A stretch of DNA of 45,400 nt from Gloeobacterales cyanobacterium ES-bin-313 (GCA_014379585.1 JACMLN010000064.1:1-45400), one strand, 5' to 3'; counted from the stretch's first letter, positions 26,389 through 35,584 are shown. The notes: a model not told the origin generated them from the sequence alone. Numbers and translations are program-made.

Positions 26389-27333
26389 ATGTTGCCAACA
26401 ATCAGCGTAATTATCCCTGCGTACAATGTCGATGATTACATCGAAACAACACTCAATTCCCTCAAATGTCAAACATTCCAAAACTTTGAAGCTTTGGTTG
26501 TCGATGATGGTTCCACAGACTTAACTTGTACAAAAGTTCTACCATTCATCAATGCTGACAATCGCTTCCGTCTACTATCAAAAAAGAATGGTGGTCTTTC
26601 TTCAGCGCGCAACTACGGTATCCAACATGCTAGAGGCAAATATATTGCTCTGCTCGACGGTGACGATGCCTATGCCCCAGAAAAATTAGCTACCCACATT
26701 GAAATCCTGGAAAGCCAATCAAATGTCGGCGTTGTCTACAGTGGTTCGCGGATCATGCGCAACGACGACAAATTGACTGGTTTCACCCTCAGTGGCCGCC
26801 CCATTCACAAAGATCTTCTCGTTGCCCTACTTTACAAAAACTTCCTGGGCCACGGTTCCAACGGCATCTTCCGCCGTTCACTGATTGACCAGGTTGGAAG
26901 CTTCGACGAAGCCCTACGCAGCGCAGAAGATGTCGATTTTTGGCTGCGAATTGCTGCAACGACCGGCCAATTCTGGCGTGTTCGCAAACCATTGGCCTAC
27001 TACCGAGTCCGCCCTTCCGGGTTGTCTTTCAACGTTTCCCAGATGGAGCGCTCAGGCGAACAGGTACTCGAAAGTGCTTACCAGCGTTCCCCTCAACGCT
27101 TAGAAAAAGCCATGCCCACTGCTCGGGCTTACTTGTATCGCTATTTAGCGCGTCTTGCTTTAACTGCTAACGATAGCGAATCCGCTCGTATCTACTTAGA
27201 TCGCGCCCTCGCATCCGATCCAAAGATCTTCTGGCAAGACCCACGTTCATTGCTTACTTTGGCAGCTGTTCGTCTTTCACCCTTCGCTCAACTTGGAATC
27301 CGTCAAATTCTTGGCACTAGCCAACGCTCGTAA
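26389..27333 (+). CDS. Glycosyltransferase family 2
   Basis: This GT-A transferase has 314 residues from the ATG at 26389, preceded by AAGGA; the longer frame would need a TTG. It contains ISVIIPAYNVDDYIE, LVVDDGSTD, KNGGLSSARNYGI and the DxD-type LLDGDDAY (about residues 88-95). A C-terminal part carries SAEDVDFWLR, the catalytic-base region of family 2. It opens the second, more AT-rich half of the locus, and its sugar specificity is unknown. Confidence 0.92.
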   Translation: MLPTISVIIPAYNVDDYIETTLNSLKCQTFQNFEALVVDDGSTDLTCTKVLPFINADNRFRLLSKKNGGLSSARNYGIQHARGKYIALLDGDDAYAPEKLATHIEILESQSNVGVVYSGSRIMRNDDKLTGFTLSGRPIHKDLLVALLYKNFLGHGSNGIFRRSLIDQVGSFDEALRSAEDVDFWLRIAATTGQFWRVRKPLAYYRVRPSGLSFNVSQMERSGEQVLESAYQRSPQRLEKAMPTARAYLYRYLARLALTANDSESARIYLDRALASDPKIFWQDPRSLLTLAAVRLSPFAQLGIRQILGTSQRS

Positions 27334-27349
27334 TTTCTTAGGGGGTTCT

Positions 27350-28183
27350 ATGCTTGAACAATCATCCATTCTCCGGAGCAATCCGACTGAGGAATACCCA
27401 AGCTTTGAAGTCCATCTGCTTGGTCGCCGTATTTCTTGCATGACCGTGGACGCGGTTATTAAATCAGTACATCGATCCTGCATGGAGCGCGATAAGGTTA
27501 CCATTGCAAACTACAATGTCCACAGTTTTAATCTCTCGATGCAGTTGCCCTGGTTTTATAATTTTCTGCAAGAATCAGAGTTTGCAATCTGCGATAGTGT
27601 TGGCATCCTTAAGGCAATTCGCTACATGGGTTTAGATGTGCCCTCAGCTTACCGTGCCTCTTTCACTCTGCTAATGCCAAAACTCTTGGAACACTGCAAT
27701 GCCAACAAACTCTCCCTATTCTTATTGGGTACAAAACCAGAGATCTTGGCTCTCGCCCTACAGAATGTGCGCCAACGCTACCCGAACATTCGCTTAGCTG
27801 GTCATCATGGCTACTTCGGCGATAGTCGTGAGATTGTTAAAAAAATTAACGCATCTGGCACCCAGGTTTTGATGGTTGGCATGGGAATGCCTCGCCAAGA
27901 GCGCTGGATTCTTGAAAATCGTGCAGCCCTCGAAGTCAATGCCATTTTGCCCGGTGGAGCTGCCATTGACAGACTGGCGGGCATCGTGCCGGACTGCCCC
28001 AATTTTCTCTCGAATCTTGGCATGGAATGGTTTTATCGCCTCTGTCAAGAACCCAAGCGACTTTCGGCTCGCTATCTGCTTGGCAATCCTGCTTTTGCAC
28101 TCCAAATCGCCCTTGCCCGCGTCTCCTCCCATCCCTCCGAGCGTCTAGAAATCCAACCGATTTCAGTTCTTCAGAAGTCATGA
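27350..28183 (+). CDS. WecG/TagA/CpsF-family glycosyltransferase (GT26)
   Basis: This family transfers amino-sugars such as ManNAc to polyprenyl-linked acceptors. The 277-residue product (ATG at 27350 after AGGGGG) shows NYNVHSFNLSM, AICDSVGILKAIRYMG (GT26 donor region), LFLLGTKPEIL, LMVGMGMPRQERWI (the GxPxQExW motif), PGGAAIDRLAG and EWFYRLCQEPKRL. The family commonly contributes the second sugar, so it may act early in repeat-unit assembly even though it lies far from the first gene. Its stop overlaps the next ATG. Confidence 0.93.
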   Translation: MLEQSSILRSNPTEEYPSFEVHLLGRRISCMTVDAVIKSVHRSCMERDKVTIANYNVHSFNLSMQLPWFYNFLQESEFAICDSVGILKAIRYMGLDVPSAYRASFTLLMPKLLEHCNANKLSLFLLGTKPEILALALQNVRQRYPNIRLAGHHGYFGDSREIVKKINASGTQVLMVGMGMPRQERWILENRAALEVNAILPGGAAIDRLAGIVPDCPNFLSNLGMEWFYRLCQEPKRLSARYLLGNPAFALQIALARVSSHPSERLEIQPISVLQKS

Positions 28184-29283
28184 ACCATGTCGGCATTTTT
28201 CGACTTGACTTTCCATCCCCCTCAGAAACGTTTATTCGGGAACAAGCGGCGCATCTTAGGCACTTTCAGCCAATTTTTGTTGTGCGTACTCCGATGGAAG
28301 CATTTGCTGGGATCAGCGTTGGAGAAGAGTGGCAACGCAAGTGGTTTACTCTATCGCGTTCGCCAGCCTGTTTTCAAGACCAGCACGCATTAAAATCCCT
28401 ACAGATCCTCCATGCCCACTTTGGGCCGGATGCTGTCTACGCCCTTCCCCTCGCTGAAAGACTGAACATACCCTTAGTAACAACCTTTCATGGCTACGAT
28501 GCCACCACAAAAGATAGCGTTTTTTTGCGTTCCCGCAGCGTTAAAAATTGGCATTATCTGCTGGGTCGAAAAACGTTAAGTTGCAAAGGTTCACTTTTCA
28601 TCGCTGTCTCAAAACACATCAAAAATCAGCTTTTAAGTAAAGGTTTTCCCGAATCAAAAATTGTCGTTCATCACATTGGGATCGACGTCGAAAAATTCAA
28701 CCCCAAAACACTTCCCTCTCAAGAACGCTATATCTTGAGTGTTGGTCGCCATACTGCCAAAAAAGGAATGGCTACCCTGCTACAAGCCTTTGCTCGGATC
28801 ACCTGGCAGTTTCCGAATGTAAAATTGATTCAGATCGGCACGGGGGGACTGACAGAAAGTCTTGTTGCCCTGACAAAAGAATTAGGAATCACAAAACAAG
28901 TCCGCTTTCTGGGAGCACAACCCCACAGTGAGGTCCAGAAGTGGATGCGTGGAGCCGAAATTTTCGTACTGCCTAGCGAAACGGCTCCCGATGGAGATAG
29001 CGAAGGACTGCCGATGGTTCTTGGCGAAGCATCAGCTTCCGGTATACCTGTTGTTTCTACTTGGCACAGTGGTATTCCCGAAATTGTTCTCCACGGAGAA
29101 ACTGGATTGCTTAGTGCTGAAAAAGATTCGGTACGTTTAGCGGATCATTTGGCTCTGCTGCTAAGCGATCCTGGCCTAGGTAAAGAGTTAGGCAGAAGAG
29201 GAAGAGAACACATCTTGGACTGTTTCGATATTCGTAAGCAAACAGCAAAATTGGAAGTCATTTACCGTCAGCTCGCGGGGTAA
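28180..29283 (+). CDS. Glycosyltransferase family 4
   Basis: This retaining GT-B enzyme has 367 residues, starting at the ATG that overlaps the previous stop (ATGA). It has FPSPSETFIREQAAHL at the N-terminus and HAHFGPDAVYALPLA (acceptor side). The donor side is ILSVGRHTAKKGMATLLQAF, LIQIGTGGL and the E-x7-E site EGLPMVLGEA, followed by SGIPVVSTWHSGIPE. The pattern resembles the WcaL/AmsK branch used in exopolysaccharide synthesis. The upstream frame extension to 28027 is inside the GT26 gene and was rejected. Confidence 0.93.
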   Translation: MNHVGIFRLDFPSPSETFIREQAAHLRHFQPIFVVRTPMEAFAGISVGEEWQRKWFTLSRSPACFQDQHALKSLQILHAHFGPDAVYALPLAERLNIPLVTTFHGYDATTKDSVFLRSRSVKNWHYLLGRKTLSCKGSLFIAVSKHIKNQLLSKGFPESKIVVHHIGIDVEKFNPKTLPSQERYILSVGRHTAKKGMATLLQAFARITWQFPNVKLIQIGTGGLTESLVALTKELGITKQVRFLGAQPHSEVQKWMRGAEIFVLPSETAPDGDSEGLPMVLGEASASGIPVVSTWHSGIPEIVLHGETGLLSAEKDSVRLADHLALLLSDPGLGKELGRRGREHILDCFDIRKQTAKLEVIYRQLAG

Positions 29284-29287
29284 GGCG

Positions 29288-30394
29288 ATGAAAAGAATTT
29301 TTGGTTTAGATCTTTTACGCGCTTCTGCGATATCGCTTGTTTTGATCGATCACGCCGCACCTCTCTACGAGCCAAGGCCACAATTTTTGGATGTGTTTGG
29401 CTTTCTCGGGGTAGAGATGTTTTTTGTCCTCAGTGGTTTTCTGATTGGGGGTATTTTAATTGCCCAATTTGAAGAACGTTTTACTCCAAATGATATTTGG
29501 AACTTCTGGATTCGGCGCTGGTTTCGGACGATTCCAAACTACCTGCTCTTTCTAGGGATCGCTATGTTTATTTCCTATAAGCATGGCAATCTGTTCAATG
29601 GCGTCAACGACATATGGAAATACTTCCTATTCTTACAAAACTTTAGCTGGAAGCAGTCTGACTTTTTTACAATTTCTTGGACGTTGGCGGTAGAAGAATG
29701 GTTTTATCTTTTGCTACCGCTTCTGCTTTTTCTGCGAAGCCGCCTGACTAAAGAGAGCAAACAGGCTACTTTGTTGATGACGATTTTATCGGTTGTTGTT
29801 GCCGTTACTGCTGTGCGCTGTGCTTATGTTTATTGGTTAGATCCGGCTTGGGATAATGAAGTGCGGCGCATCGTCGTGCTGCGTCTTGACGCTTTGATCT
29901 ACGGAGTTTTCGGGGCATACCTGGTTCGGTATCATGAACAATTCTGGCATAGAGAGCGGTACACTTCATTTATAGTTGGAACTGGTTTGCTCGTTAGTTG
30001 TATTTATGCTTACTTCGAGCTTTCCCTAGATCACTCCTACTTTGGACGCACTCTGTTGTTTAGTGCAGTTTCTTTGGCAATTTTCTGCTTCTTGCCCCTG
30101 CTGAATACCTGGAGTTCATCTTCTAAGTCACCGATTGCCGAAACAGTTACCTGTGTCAGCCTCTGGTCATATTCTCTGTACCTCAGTCATCGGGAGATCC
30201 TCGGCTTAGTGATGAGTATTCGAGAGCGATTTTTGCACAATAGCGGTGTAAACACCCTGCTTTTCTCTATGTTGTATATTGCCCTCTCTTTGATTCTTTC
30301 ATGGTTATGCTTTAACTATTTTGAGAAGCCGACAACTAGACTTCGGGAACAATTTCGACTAAGAAAGGTTCAGGTAGAGAAGCCTGTTGCTTAA
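29288..30394 (+). CDS. Acyltransferase family 3 membrane protein (OafA-like)
   Basis: This polytopic membrane enzyme probably adds O-acetyl (or another acyl) groups to the polysaccharide. The 368 residues begin MKRIFGLDLLRASAISLVL, with the catalytic-site His in LIDHAA, then FGFLGVEMFFVLSGFLIGGIL and WTLAVEEWFYLLLPLLL, both hallmarks of the family. About ten membrane helices follow, ending with FEKPTTRLREQ. It is the second decorating enzyme of the locus after the hexapeptide transferase. The start follows the preceding stop by 4 bp. The 3' end contains one copy of the 16-bp repeat described separately. Confidence 0.94.
   Translation: MKRIFGLDLLRASAISLVLIDHAAPLYEPRPQFLDVFGFLGVEMFFVLSGFLIGGILIAQFEERFTPNDIWNFWIRRWFRTIPNYLLFLGIAMFISYKHGNLFNGVNDIWKYFLFLQNFSWKQSDFFTISWTLAVEEWFYLLLPLLLFLRSRLTKESKQATLLMTILSVVVAVTAVRCAYVYWLDPAWDNEVRRIVVLRLDALIYGVFGAYLVRYHEQFWHRERYTSFIVGTGLLVSCIYAYFELSLDHSYFGRTLLFSAVSLAIFCFLPLLNTWSSSSKSPIAETVTCVSLWSYSLYLSHREILGLVMSIRERFLHNSGVNTLLFSMLYIALSLILSWLCFNYFEKPTTRLREQFRLRKVQVEKPVA
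30337..30352 (+). repeat. 16-bp direct repeat, left copy
   Basis: TAGACTTCGGGAACAA lies in the last codons of the acyltransferase gene and recurs exactly at 33367-33382. Flanking blocks also agree at the same offsets (ATTTTGAGA before, TCAG..AGAGAA after). The two copies bracket two AT-rich glycosyltransferase genes. Confidence 0.6.
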
Positions 30395-30502
30395 GAAAAT
30401 AGAGTTTTGATCCAATTCATATAACCCTAATGACTAAGATTTGATTCTTTTACTATGCCTTGAATTCAAGCTCAATTAAAATTGCGGTACAGGAGAGAAG
30501 TT

Positions 30503-31750
30503 ATGATTCATACATCGATACGTGTGTTAGTTGTTGCACACTACGCTTCTGCTAAACGTGGTGGAGAAGCACTGCTTCCTCTGCAGTATTTTCGGATTCT
30601 TCGTTCGCGGCATCTAGATGCCTATTTAGTTACCCATGAAGATGCGAGAGACGAGCTAGAAAAGCTATTCCCAGATGACTCTAACTACATTTACTATGTG
30701 AAAGGGAACTGGATTCATTCATTGCTGAGGGCTGGGGGAAATCGACTTCAGGGGGTAGCAGAGAGAATCCTGTGGTTCTTTAATCAATTGCAAACAGAAT
30801 TTCTGCTTGCCCAGCTTTCCCGACAACTAGCAAAAGATCTTGAGATCGATATTGTCCACCAACCGATTTCTGTTTCTCCTAAAATGCCTTCATTGATGTT
30901 TGCTCTTGGTGTACCAGTTGTTATTGGGCCGATGAACGGCAATATTAACTATCCACCGGGAATGCAATTGCGCCAGAGCTTACTCTCCAAATTGCTTTTG
31001 CAATTAGGTCGTTTGTTCTCATCAAATTTCTTGAATTTCCTTTTCCCAGGCAAACGGAGAGCACAGATCCTCTTGGTTGCTAACGATCGAACTAGACAGG
31101 CACTTCCAAGGGGAGCAGAAGGAGAAGTGCTTACACTCGTTGAAAATGGTGTTGATCTATCTATTTGGAAGCATCATCATTCGGTCATAGACACATCCAG
31201 ACTTGCAATTCGATTTATTTATATTGGAAGATTAGTCGGATGGAAAGGATTAGATCTATTGCTTGAATCGTTCCAAGAAGTTGTATCGAAAGTAGAAGCT
31301 AGTTTAGAAATTGTCGGTGACGGTGAACTTCGACAACAGCTTGAAAATCAAGTGGCTGAAATGGGGTTGTCTACAAAAGTTCGCTTCTTAGGTTGGCTAT
31401 CTCACGAAGAGTGCGCCGAAAAACTTAGTGATGCTGACGTTTTTGTCCTTCCAAGCTTACTCGAGTGCGGTGGTGCAGTTGTCTTAGAGGCAATGGCAAT
31501 GGGTTTACCTGTTATTGCTTCTAACTGGGGCGGGCCCGCAGACTATGTCGATTCATCCTGCGGGATTCTTGTTGACCCTGTTTCAAGAGATGTGTTTGTT
31601 CGCGATTTCACTCAAGCGATGCTTAAATTAGCCCAATTTCCAGACTTGCGCTTAGAGATGGGTCGCGCCGGTAAGGAGCGCGTTCATAAACATTTCGATT
31701 GGGAGAAAAAAGTTGATCAGATCCTTGATATCTATCAGAAGAAGTGTTGA
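30503..31750 (+). CDS. Glycosyltransferase family 4
   Basis: The 415-residue product starts at the ATG at 30503 behind AGGAGAG; the frame to 30482 would need TTG. It has the N-terminal VVAHYASAKRGGEALLPLQ and the C-terminal donor domain FIYIGRLVGWKGLDLLLESF, LEIVGDGELR, RFLGWLSHEE. The site ECGGAVVLEAMAMGLPVIAS carries the E-x7-E pair. Base composition is clearly more AT-rich than the first half of the locus, with looser spacing (109 bp before it, 166 bp after), which suggests separate acquisition. The sugar is unknown. Confidence 0.92.
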   Translation: MIHTSIRVLVVAHYASAKRGGEALLPLQYFRILRSRHLDAYLVTHEDARDELEKLFPDDSNYIYYVKGNWIHSLLRAGGNRLQGVAERILWFFNQLQTEFLLAQLSRQLAKDLEIDIVHQPISVSPKMPSLMFALGVPVVIGPMNGNINYPPGMQLRQSLLSKLLLQLGRLFSSNFLNFLFPGKRRAQILLVANDRTRQALPRGAEGEVLTLVENGVDLSIWKHHHSVIDTSRLAIRFIYIGRLVGWKGLDLLLESFQEVVSKVEASLEIVGDGELRQQLENQVAEMGLSTKVRFLGWLSHEECAEKLSDADVFVLPSLLECGGAVVLEAMAMGLPVIASNWGGPADYVDSSCGILVDPVSRDVFVRDFTQAMLKLAQFPDLRLEMGRAGKERVHKHFDWEKKVDQILDIYQKKC

Positions 31751-31916
31751 TCTGGTGCAAGGAACAGGTTAGCTTATCTTTGAGGCTTTCTTGGGATGGG
31801 AGAGTGAGTAGTTTTGCAAACTTTAGCTTGAATGCTTCTTCAAAAGTCAGAAAATTACTTGCACTATATTTTAAAAATCTCTCCTCATATCGAAATTAAC
31901 TCGTGATAGGTGAAAA

Positions 31917-33197
31917 ATGAAAGTACAAATTTTTGAACAGTTGACAGGTGGACACTATACAGAATATATCCACTATCTGCTGCCTACCCTTGTAAGGCTT
32001 ATTGATGAAAAGCTCATCAATGAAGTTGTAGTTACTATTACTCCTAAGCACCTTAAATCGGACTCCTTTCAACATCAGTTATCCAAGTTTTCTTCGTCGG
32101 TTCACTTCGATCCTTGCTTGCAAGAGGTAAATCCTTGCCTAAGTCTGGATCCTAGACTTCTTGTTAAGAGCCCCACGTCATTTATTTCCGCATTACAGCG
32201 ACGTACACAGATTGAAACTAACTTAATTAATTCAGTTCACCGGATCAAACCAGATTACCTGATTTCAACCACAGCAGAAACCCAAAGTAGTATTACTGGA
32301 AGTCTAAAGTCTTTGCTAGGAAGACAATTTCTGCCGAAGCATATCCGCTCACAAGGCATTTTTCACTACGGATCTGGAGGTACAGCCACCAGCATAGTAG
32401 ATACGATAAAAGACCTCTGTTATCGCTCCATGTGGAAGCATTCACCTTGGTCCCGTTTACTTTTCGTGAATCCTTTAATTTATGAGCACCTAAAACAGCA
32501 AGGAACCTCTTTTGCGAAGCGATTCGATTTAGTACCAAACCCTGTTCCGACATTTACTTCAGTTGATAAAACGTCTGCTCGTAAGGCACTCAAAATCCCA
32601 ATGGAAGGACGCTATATTGGATTTATTGGCAGTATTGATGCCCGTGTGGCAATTCCTGAACTCATTGCAGCTTTCCGCGCTGCAACATCCAATCCAACCG
32701 ATCGTCTGCTTTTAGCTGGAAGAATCCTTCCCCGATACAAGAAACTCCTTGAAGAAGAATTCAAAGCGCTCATCGAACATAAGCGCCTAATTCTTATCGA
32801 CCGATATTTAGATTTAGAGGAAATCAATTTGGGATATAGTGCTTTGGATGCCGTTTCCTTGTTGTACTACAAGCGTGCCAATCTCTCCGCTAATTTACTG
32901 AAGGCAGTTTCTGCCCAAAGACCGGCGATTGCGAATGATTATGGCTATACAGGCATGATGGTAAAGCGGTTTGATATCGGATGGTCTTGTGATGTGTCAG
33001 ATCATCAAGCATTAGTCGCAACGCTTAGGAAAAGCTTGGAAGCGTGCGAGGCTTACCATGTGAATGAAAGGACATCTCGCTTAATTCAATTTCACCACCC
33101 TGACAATTATGCAGCAACGGTGCTGAAGGATCTTCATAGTCTCGTGATGCCAGATCATCACAATCAGCCCAAAACCTGGGAATGGGTCATTGGCTAG
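31917..33197 (+). CDS. Putative GT-B glycosyltransferase
   Basis: The 426-residue product begins MKVQIFEQLTGGHYTEYIHY, an acceptor-side loop with GGH. It contains GFIGSIDARVAIPELIAAF, RLLLAGRILPRY and a late region SANLLKAVSAQRPAIANDYG in place of the usual E-x7-E site. The domain order fits family 4, but conservation is weak, so the exact family is uncertain. It shares the AT-rich composition of the previous gene and is bracketed with it by the 16-bp repeat. Confidence 0.8.
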   Translation: MKVQIFEQLTGGHYTEYIHYLLPTLVRLIDEKLINEVVVTITPKHLKSDSFQHQLSKFSSSVHFDPCLQEVNPCLSLDPRLLVKSPTSFISALQRRTQIETNLINSVHRIKPDYLISTTAETQSSITGSLKSLLGRQFLPKHIRSQGIFHYGSGGTATSIVDTIKDLCYRSMWKHSPWSRLLFVNPLIYEHLKQQGTSFAKRFDLVPNPVPTFTSVDKTSARKALKIPMEGRYIGFIGSIDARVAIPELIAAFRAATSNPTDRLLLAGRILPRYKKLLEEEFKALIEHKRLILIDRYLDLEEINLGYSALDAVSLLYYKRANLSANLLKAVSAQRPAIANDYGYTGMMVKRFDIGWSCDVSDHQALVATLRKSLEACEAYHVNERTSRLIQFHHPDNYAATVLKDLHSLVMPDHHNQPKTWEWVIG

Positions 33198-33328
33198 GAA
33201 GTAAAAAAAGACAGGTTGCTGACAGAAGTATTTTTTGCTATCGAAAATATTTTACGTGGTGTTCGATGAGCTACTTTGCGGCCATTGAATAAGCAAATGC
33301 AACGCCATATTGCCATGGGTAAAAATGA

Positions 33329-33418
33329 TGAAAACCCAACGTTTGGGATTTTGAGATCTTCATAAGTAGACTTCGGGAACAAAAGAGAGTATCGGATTAT
33401 CAGTGAGAGAAACGGATG
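33329..33418 (+). pseudogene. Possible remnant of an acyltransferase-3 3' end, with repeat copy
   Basis: After an in-frame TGA the plus strand reads NVWDFEIFISRLREQ and stops soon after. This is similar in position to FNYFEKPTTRLREQ at the end of the acyltransferase at 29288-30394. The exact 16-bp identity is at 33367-33382. It could be the scar of a second acyltransferase or of the event that inserted the two glycosyltransferases. The similarity is short, so chance is not excluded. The rest of 33198-33422 holds nothing clear. Confidence 0.35.
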
Positions 33419-33422
33419 GGTA

Positions 33423-35249
33423 ATGCTCTCAATGCATAGTTATTTAAAGCTTGTTTTTAGTTATAGTTTTCTTCTTTGTCTCAGTACGGCTGCTTGGGCA
33501 CAAACACCAAATTTGATCGAGGCCGAAGCAGATCCAAAAGGGACAGTTGTCAGTGACTCCAATGCATCTGGTGGTAAATATGTAACGAGTGATCGTTCTT
33601 ACCAGCCACTACTGATCACCCCTCTACCTGCAGACGGTAATATTTTCACTATCTGGGTTCGTTATCGAGGTACTGGTGTTCAGTTAAAGGGAGTGGCTGG
33701 CGATGGGAGCCAAAAACCGCTGAACTGGATCTACGATCAACCTAGTAGTTTTCGGTGGGCATCCTTTGGAAAACATACCCGCAGCGAATTGGGCAATCAG
33801 ATTTTAATTATGCGTGGTAGTAGTGCCACTGCAGGATCTGGTGTCGATGCCGTTGTCATCACCAGTAACAGCAGCCTAGATCCTGTTACGGCCTTCCCCA
33901 ATTTAATCGAAACACCCATTCAGAAAGGGCCGACACCATCGAATACAGCTCCTCTTGCTGCAAATATTCGGATCGATTGGAAAACCAAGATTGCCCGCAG
34001 TACTCCACTTACTTTTGGCTCAAACGACTTTCAGATTATCTATCCTCAGGCGAACGCAGATACTCAGTATCATGCTTTACTCGGCAAGATTGGACTTCGT
34101 TTTCTACGCTTTCACCACGGCAATTTAAGCAATGCTTGGAGCGATTCAAGCACCCGCAGCTGGAAAAGCGATGTGATTGCTGCTGCTTACGATTCTTACG
34201 GCCCACACCCACCCGTGATCATCCAAAATATTCCTGGTTGGCCACGTTGGATGAAGCAAGACAAGGGGATGCTTGACCCCAGTGAAGTGGATAACTATGC
34301 ACAATTCGCTGCCGATCTTGTTCGGATTATCAATCGGGATCAACATCGTGGCATTCGTTACTGGGAGCCACTTAATGAGCAGGACACTGCTTACAAGCGG
34401 GCTGGGAAAATCGATCAGCTTTGGAATATTTACAATAAGACAGCGAAAGCGATGAAAGCTGTCGATCCCAGTATTCAAGTTGGAGGACCCGCCCTCACTT
34501 ATGACGATACCAATGCCTTGATTTCTTTTCTCAAAGCCTGCGGTGGAAATGCGGATTTCATTTCTTGGCATCGCTACGCTAGTGGCAACAGTAAAGATTC
34601 TACCGATCAAATTATGGCCTACACTCCCAAGTATGCTGAACAGATCAACAATTTCCGCAGCCTCACTCAGCGCACTCAACCGAACCGCAAGATTGGCCTG
34701 CTCCTTGGCGAATACAACATAGATTACGATTACCGTTCCGGCGAAAATCGTCAGAATACCCAGGAAGGGGCAGCTTGGTTTGCCTCTGTGCTGAAATACT
34801 TAGCCGAATCAGGCATCGACATGGCGACTTCCTGGAATGCCAAGGACGGCTTTTATGGTCTGATCGACAATGCCCGTAACCCCAATCTGCGCCCCTCTGC
34901 CCAGGTTTTCCTCTGGGCGAATCGTAACTTGGTGGGGGACGTGATCCGTACTACAAGCGATCAACTCAATATTGAAGCTTTCGCAGTACGCCAAAAAAAT
35001 GGCCTGCGTTCCTTGTTGCTAATTAACAAGTCTGGCGGTTCTGCAAACATCCAGATCCAGGGCGAACGCGGAATAGTTGCTACCGAGCGCCTCGAAACCA
35101 GTACCTTGACCACTCAACTATCTAAACTTAGCAATCCAATTGTGATTTCTCCCTACGGAGTCGTGCTTCTCAAATTGCCCAAGGAGAAAAACTCACCACC
35201 ATTGCCACTTGGATTTGTTTCTACTGGGGGTCTGCTTTTAAAGCGCTGA
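33423..35249 (+). CDS. Secreted glycoside hydrolase, clan GH-A (GH39/GH51-like), with N-terminal carbohydrate-binding domain
   Basis: The 608-residue product has a signal peptide (about residues 1-26, ending AAWA before QTPN). A beta-rich carbohydrate-binding-like domain follows (about 28-155). A TIM-barrel catalytic domain (about 180-505) has the acid/base Glu319 in WEPLNEQD and a candidate nucleophile Glu430 in LLGEYNIDY, the strand-4/strand-7 spacing of clan GH-A. A C-terminal beta-sandwich (about 510-595) completes the GH39/GH51-type layout. Located at the end of the polysaccharide locus, it probably trims or turns over the exported polymer, or releases it. Substrate is unknown. Confidence 0.87.
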   Translation: MLSMHSYLKLVFSYSFLLCLSTAAWAQTPNLIEAEADPKGTVVSDSNASGGKYVTSDRSYQPLLITPLPADGNIFTIWVRYRGTGVQLKGVAGDGSQKPLNWIYDQPSSFRWASFGKHTRSELGNQILIMRGSSATAGSGVDAVVITSNSSLDPVTAFPNLIETPIQKGPTPSNTAPLAANIRIDWKTKIARSTPLTFGSNDFQIIYPQANADTQYHALLGKIGLRFLRFHHGNLSNAWSDSSTRSWKSDVIAAAYDSYGPHPPVIIQNIPGWPRWMKQDKGMLDPSEVDNYAQFAADLVRIINRDQHRGIRYWEPLNEQDTAYKRAGKIDQLWNIYNKTAKAMKAVDPSIQVGGPALTYDDTNALISFLKACGGNADFISWHRYASGNSKDSTDQIMAYTPKYAEQINNFRSLTQRTQPNRKIGLLLGEYNIDYDYRSGENRQNTQEGAAWFASVLKYLAESGIDMATSWNAKDGFYGLIDNARNPNLRPSAQVFLWANRNLVGDVIRTTSDQLNIEAFAVRQKNGLRSLLLINKSGGSANIQIQGERGIVATERLETSTLTTQLSKLSNPIVISPYGVVLLKLPKEKNSPPLPLGFVSTGGLLLKR

Positions 35250-35584
35250 AATGCGTGAATCTTTCTAGCAACGATATCTATGTTCCTATCACTTTGCAAC
35301 TGGACTAACGACTGCCAGTTGAGTTAAAAAAATAAAGGCATTACTTAGTCTGCAGACTAAACGTGGAAATTAGAAGCATGTCCGATTGCAGGGTGGCTCC
35401 CGAAACCTTTGGTTCGCCCGATGCAATACAGAAACAATCCAGTATTTCTCAATAAAATCATTACTGTTGCACAAGCGACTAAGAATACAACAGTCGAAAT
35501 CTTTGGTTCAATACATACTTGGGGAGTAACCATTTAACTTTGGGAGGCGTATGTTTGAGAGATATTTTGAAACAGGAGTCCGGT
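35250..35584. other. Intergenic region with palindromes and a short repeat
   Basis: This region of about 335 bp separates the polysaccharide locus from the GTPase gene. CAACTGG (35297-35303) pairs with CCAGTTG (35315-35321) but is followed by an A-tract, not T's. A perfect 16-bp palindrome lies at 35345-35360. The block CGAAA-CTTTGGTTC appears near 35401-35415 and again near 35496-35510. It probably carries the promoter of the GTPase/WD40 pair. Confidence 0.5.
35345..35360. promoter_or_regulatory. Perfect 16-bp palindrome, candidate operator
   Basis: TTAGTCTGCAGACTAA is fully self-complementary, with no spacer. It lies about 225 bp upstream of the GTPase start. Its length and symmetry fit a dimeric regulator site; the regulator is unknown. 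Confidence 0.35.

Noticed and set aside
35297-35321. Hairpin after the glycoside hydrolase gene as a terminator
   Set aside because: Stem is perfect but is followed by A's rather than T's on the coding strand, and T's precede it on the other strand.
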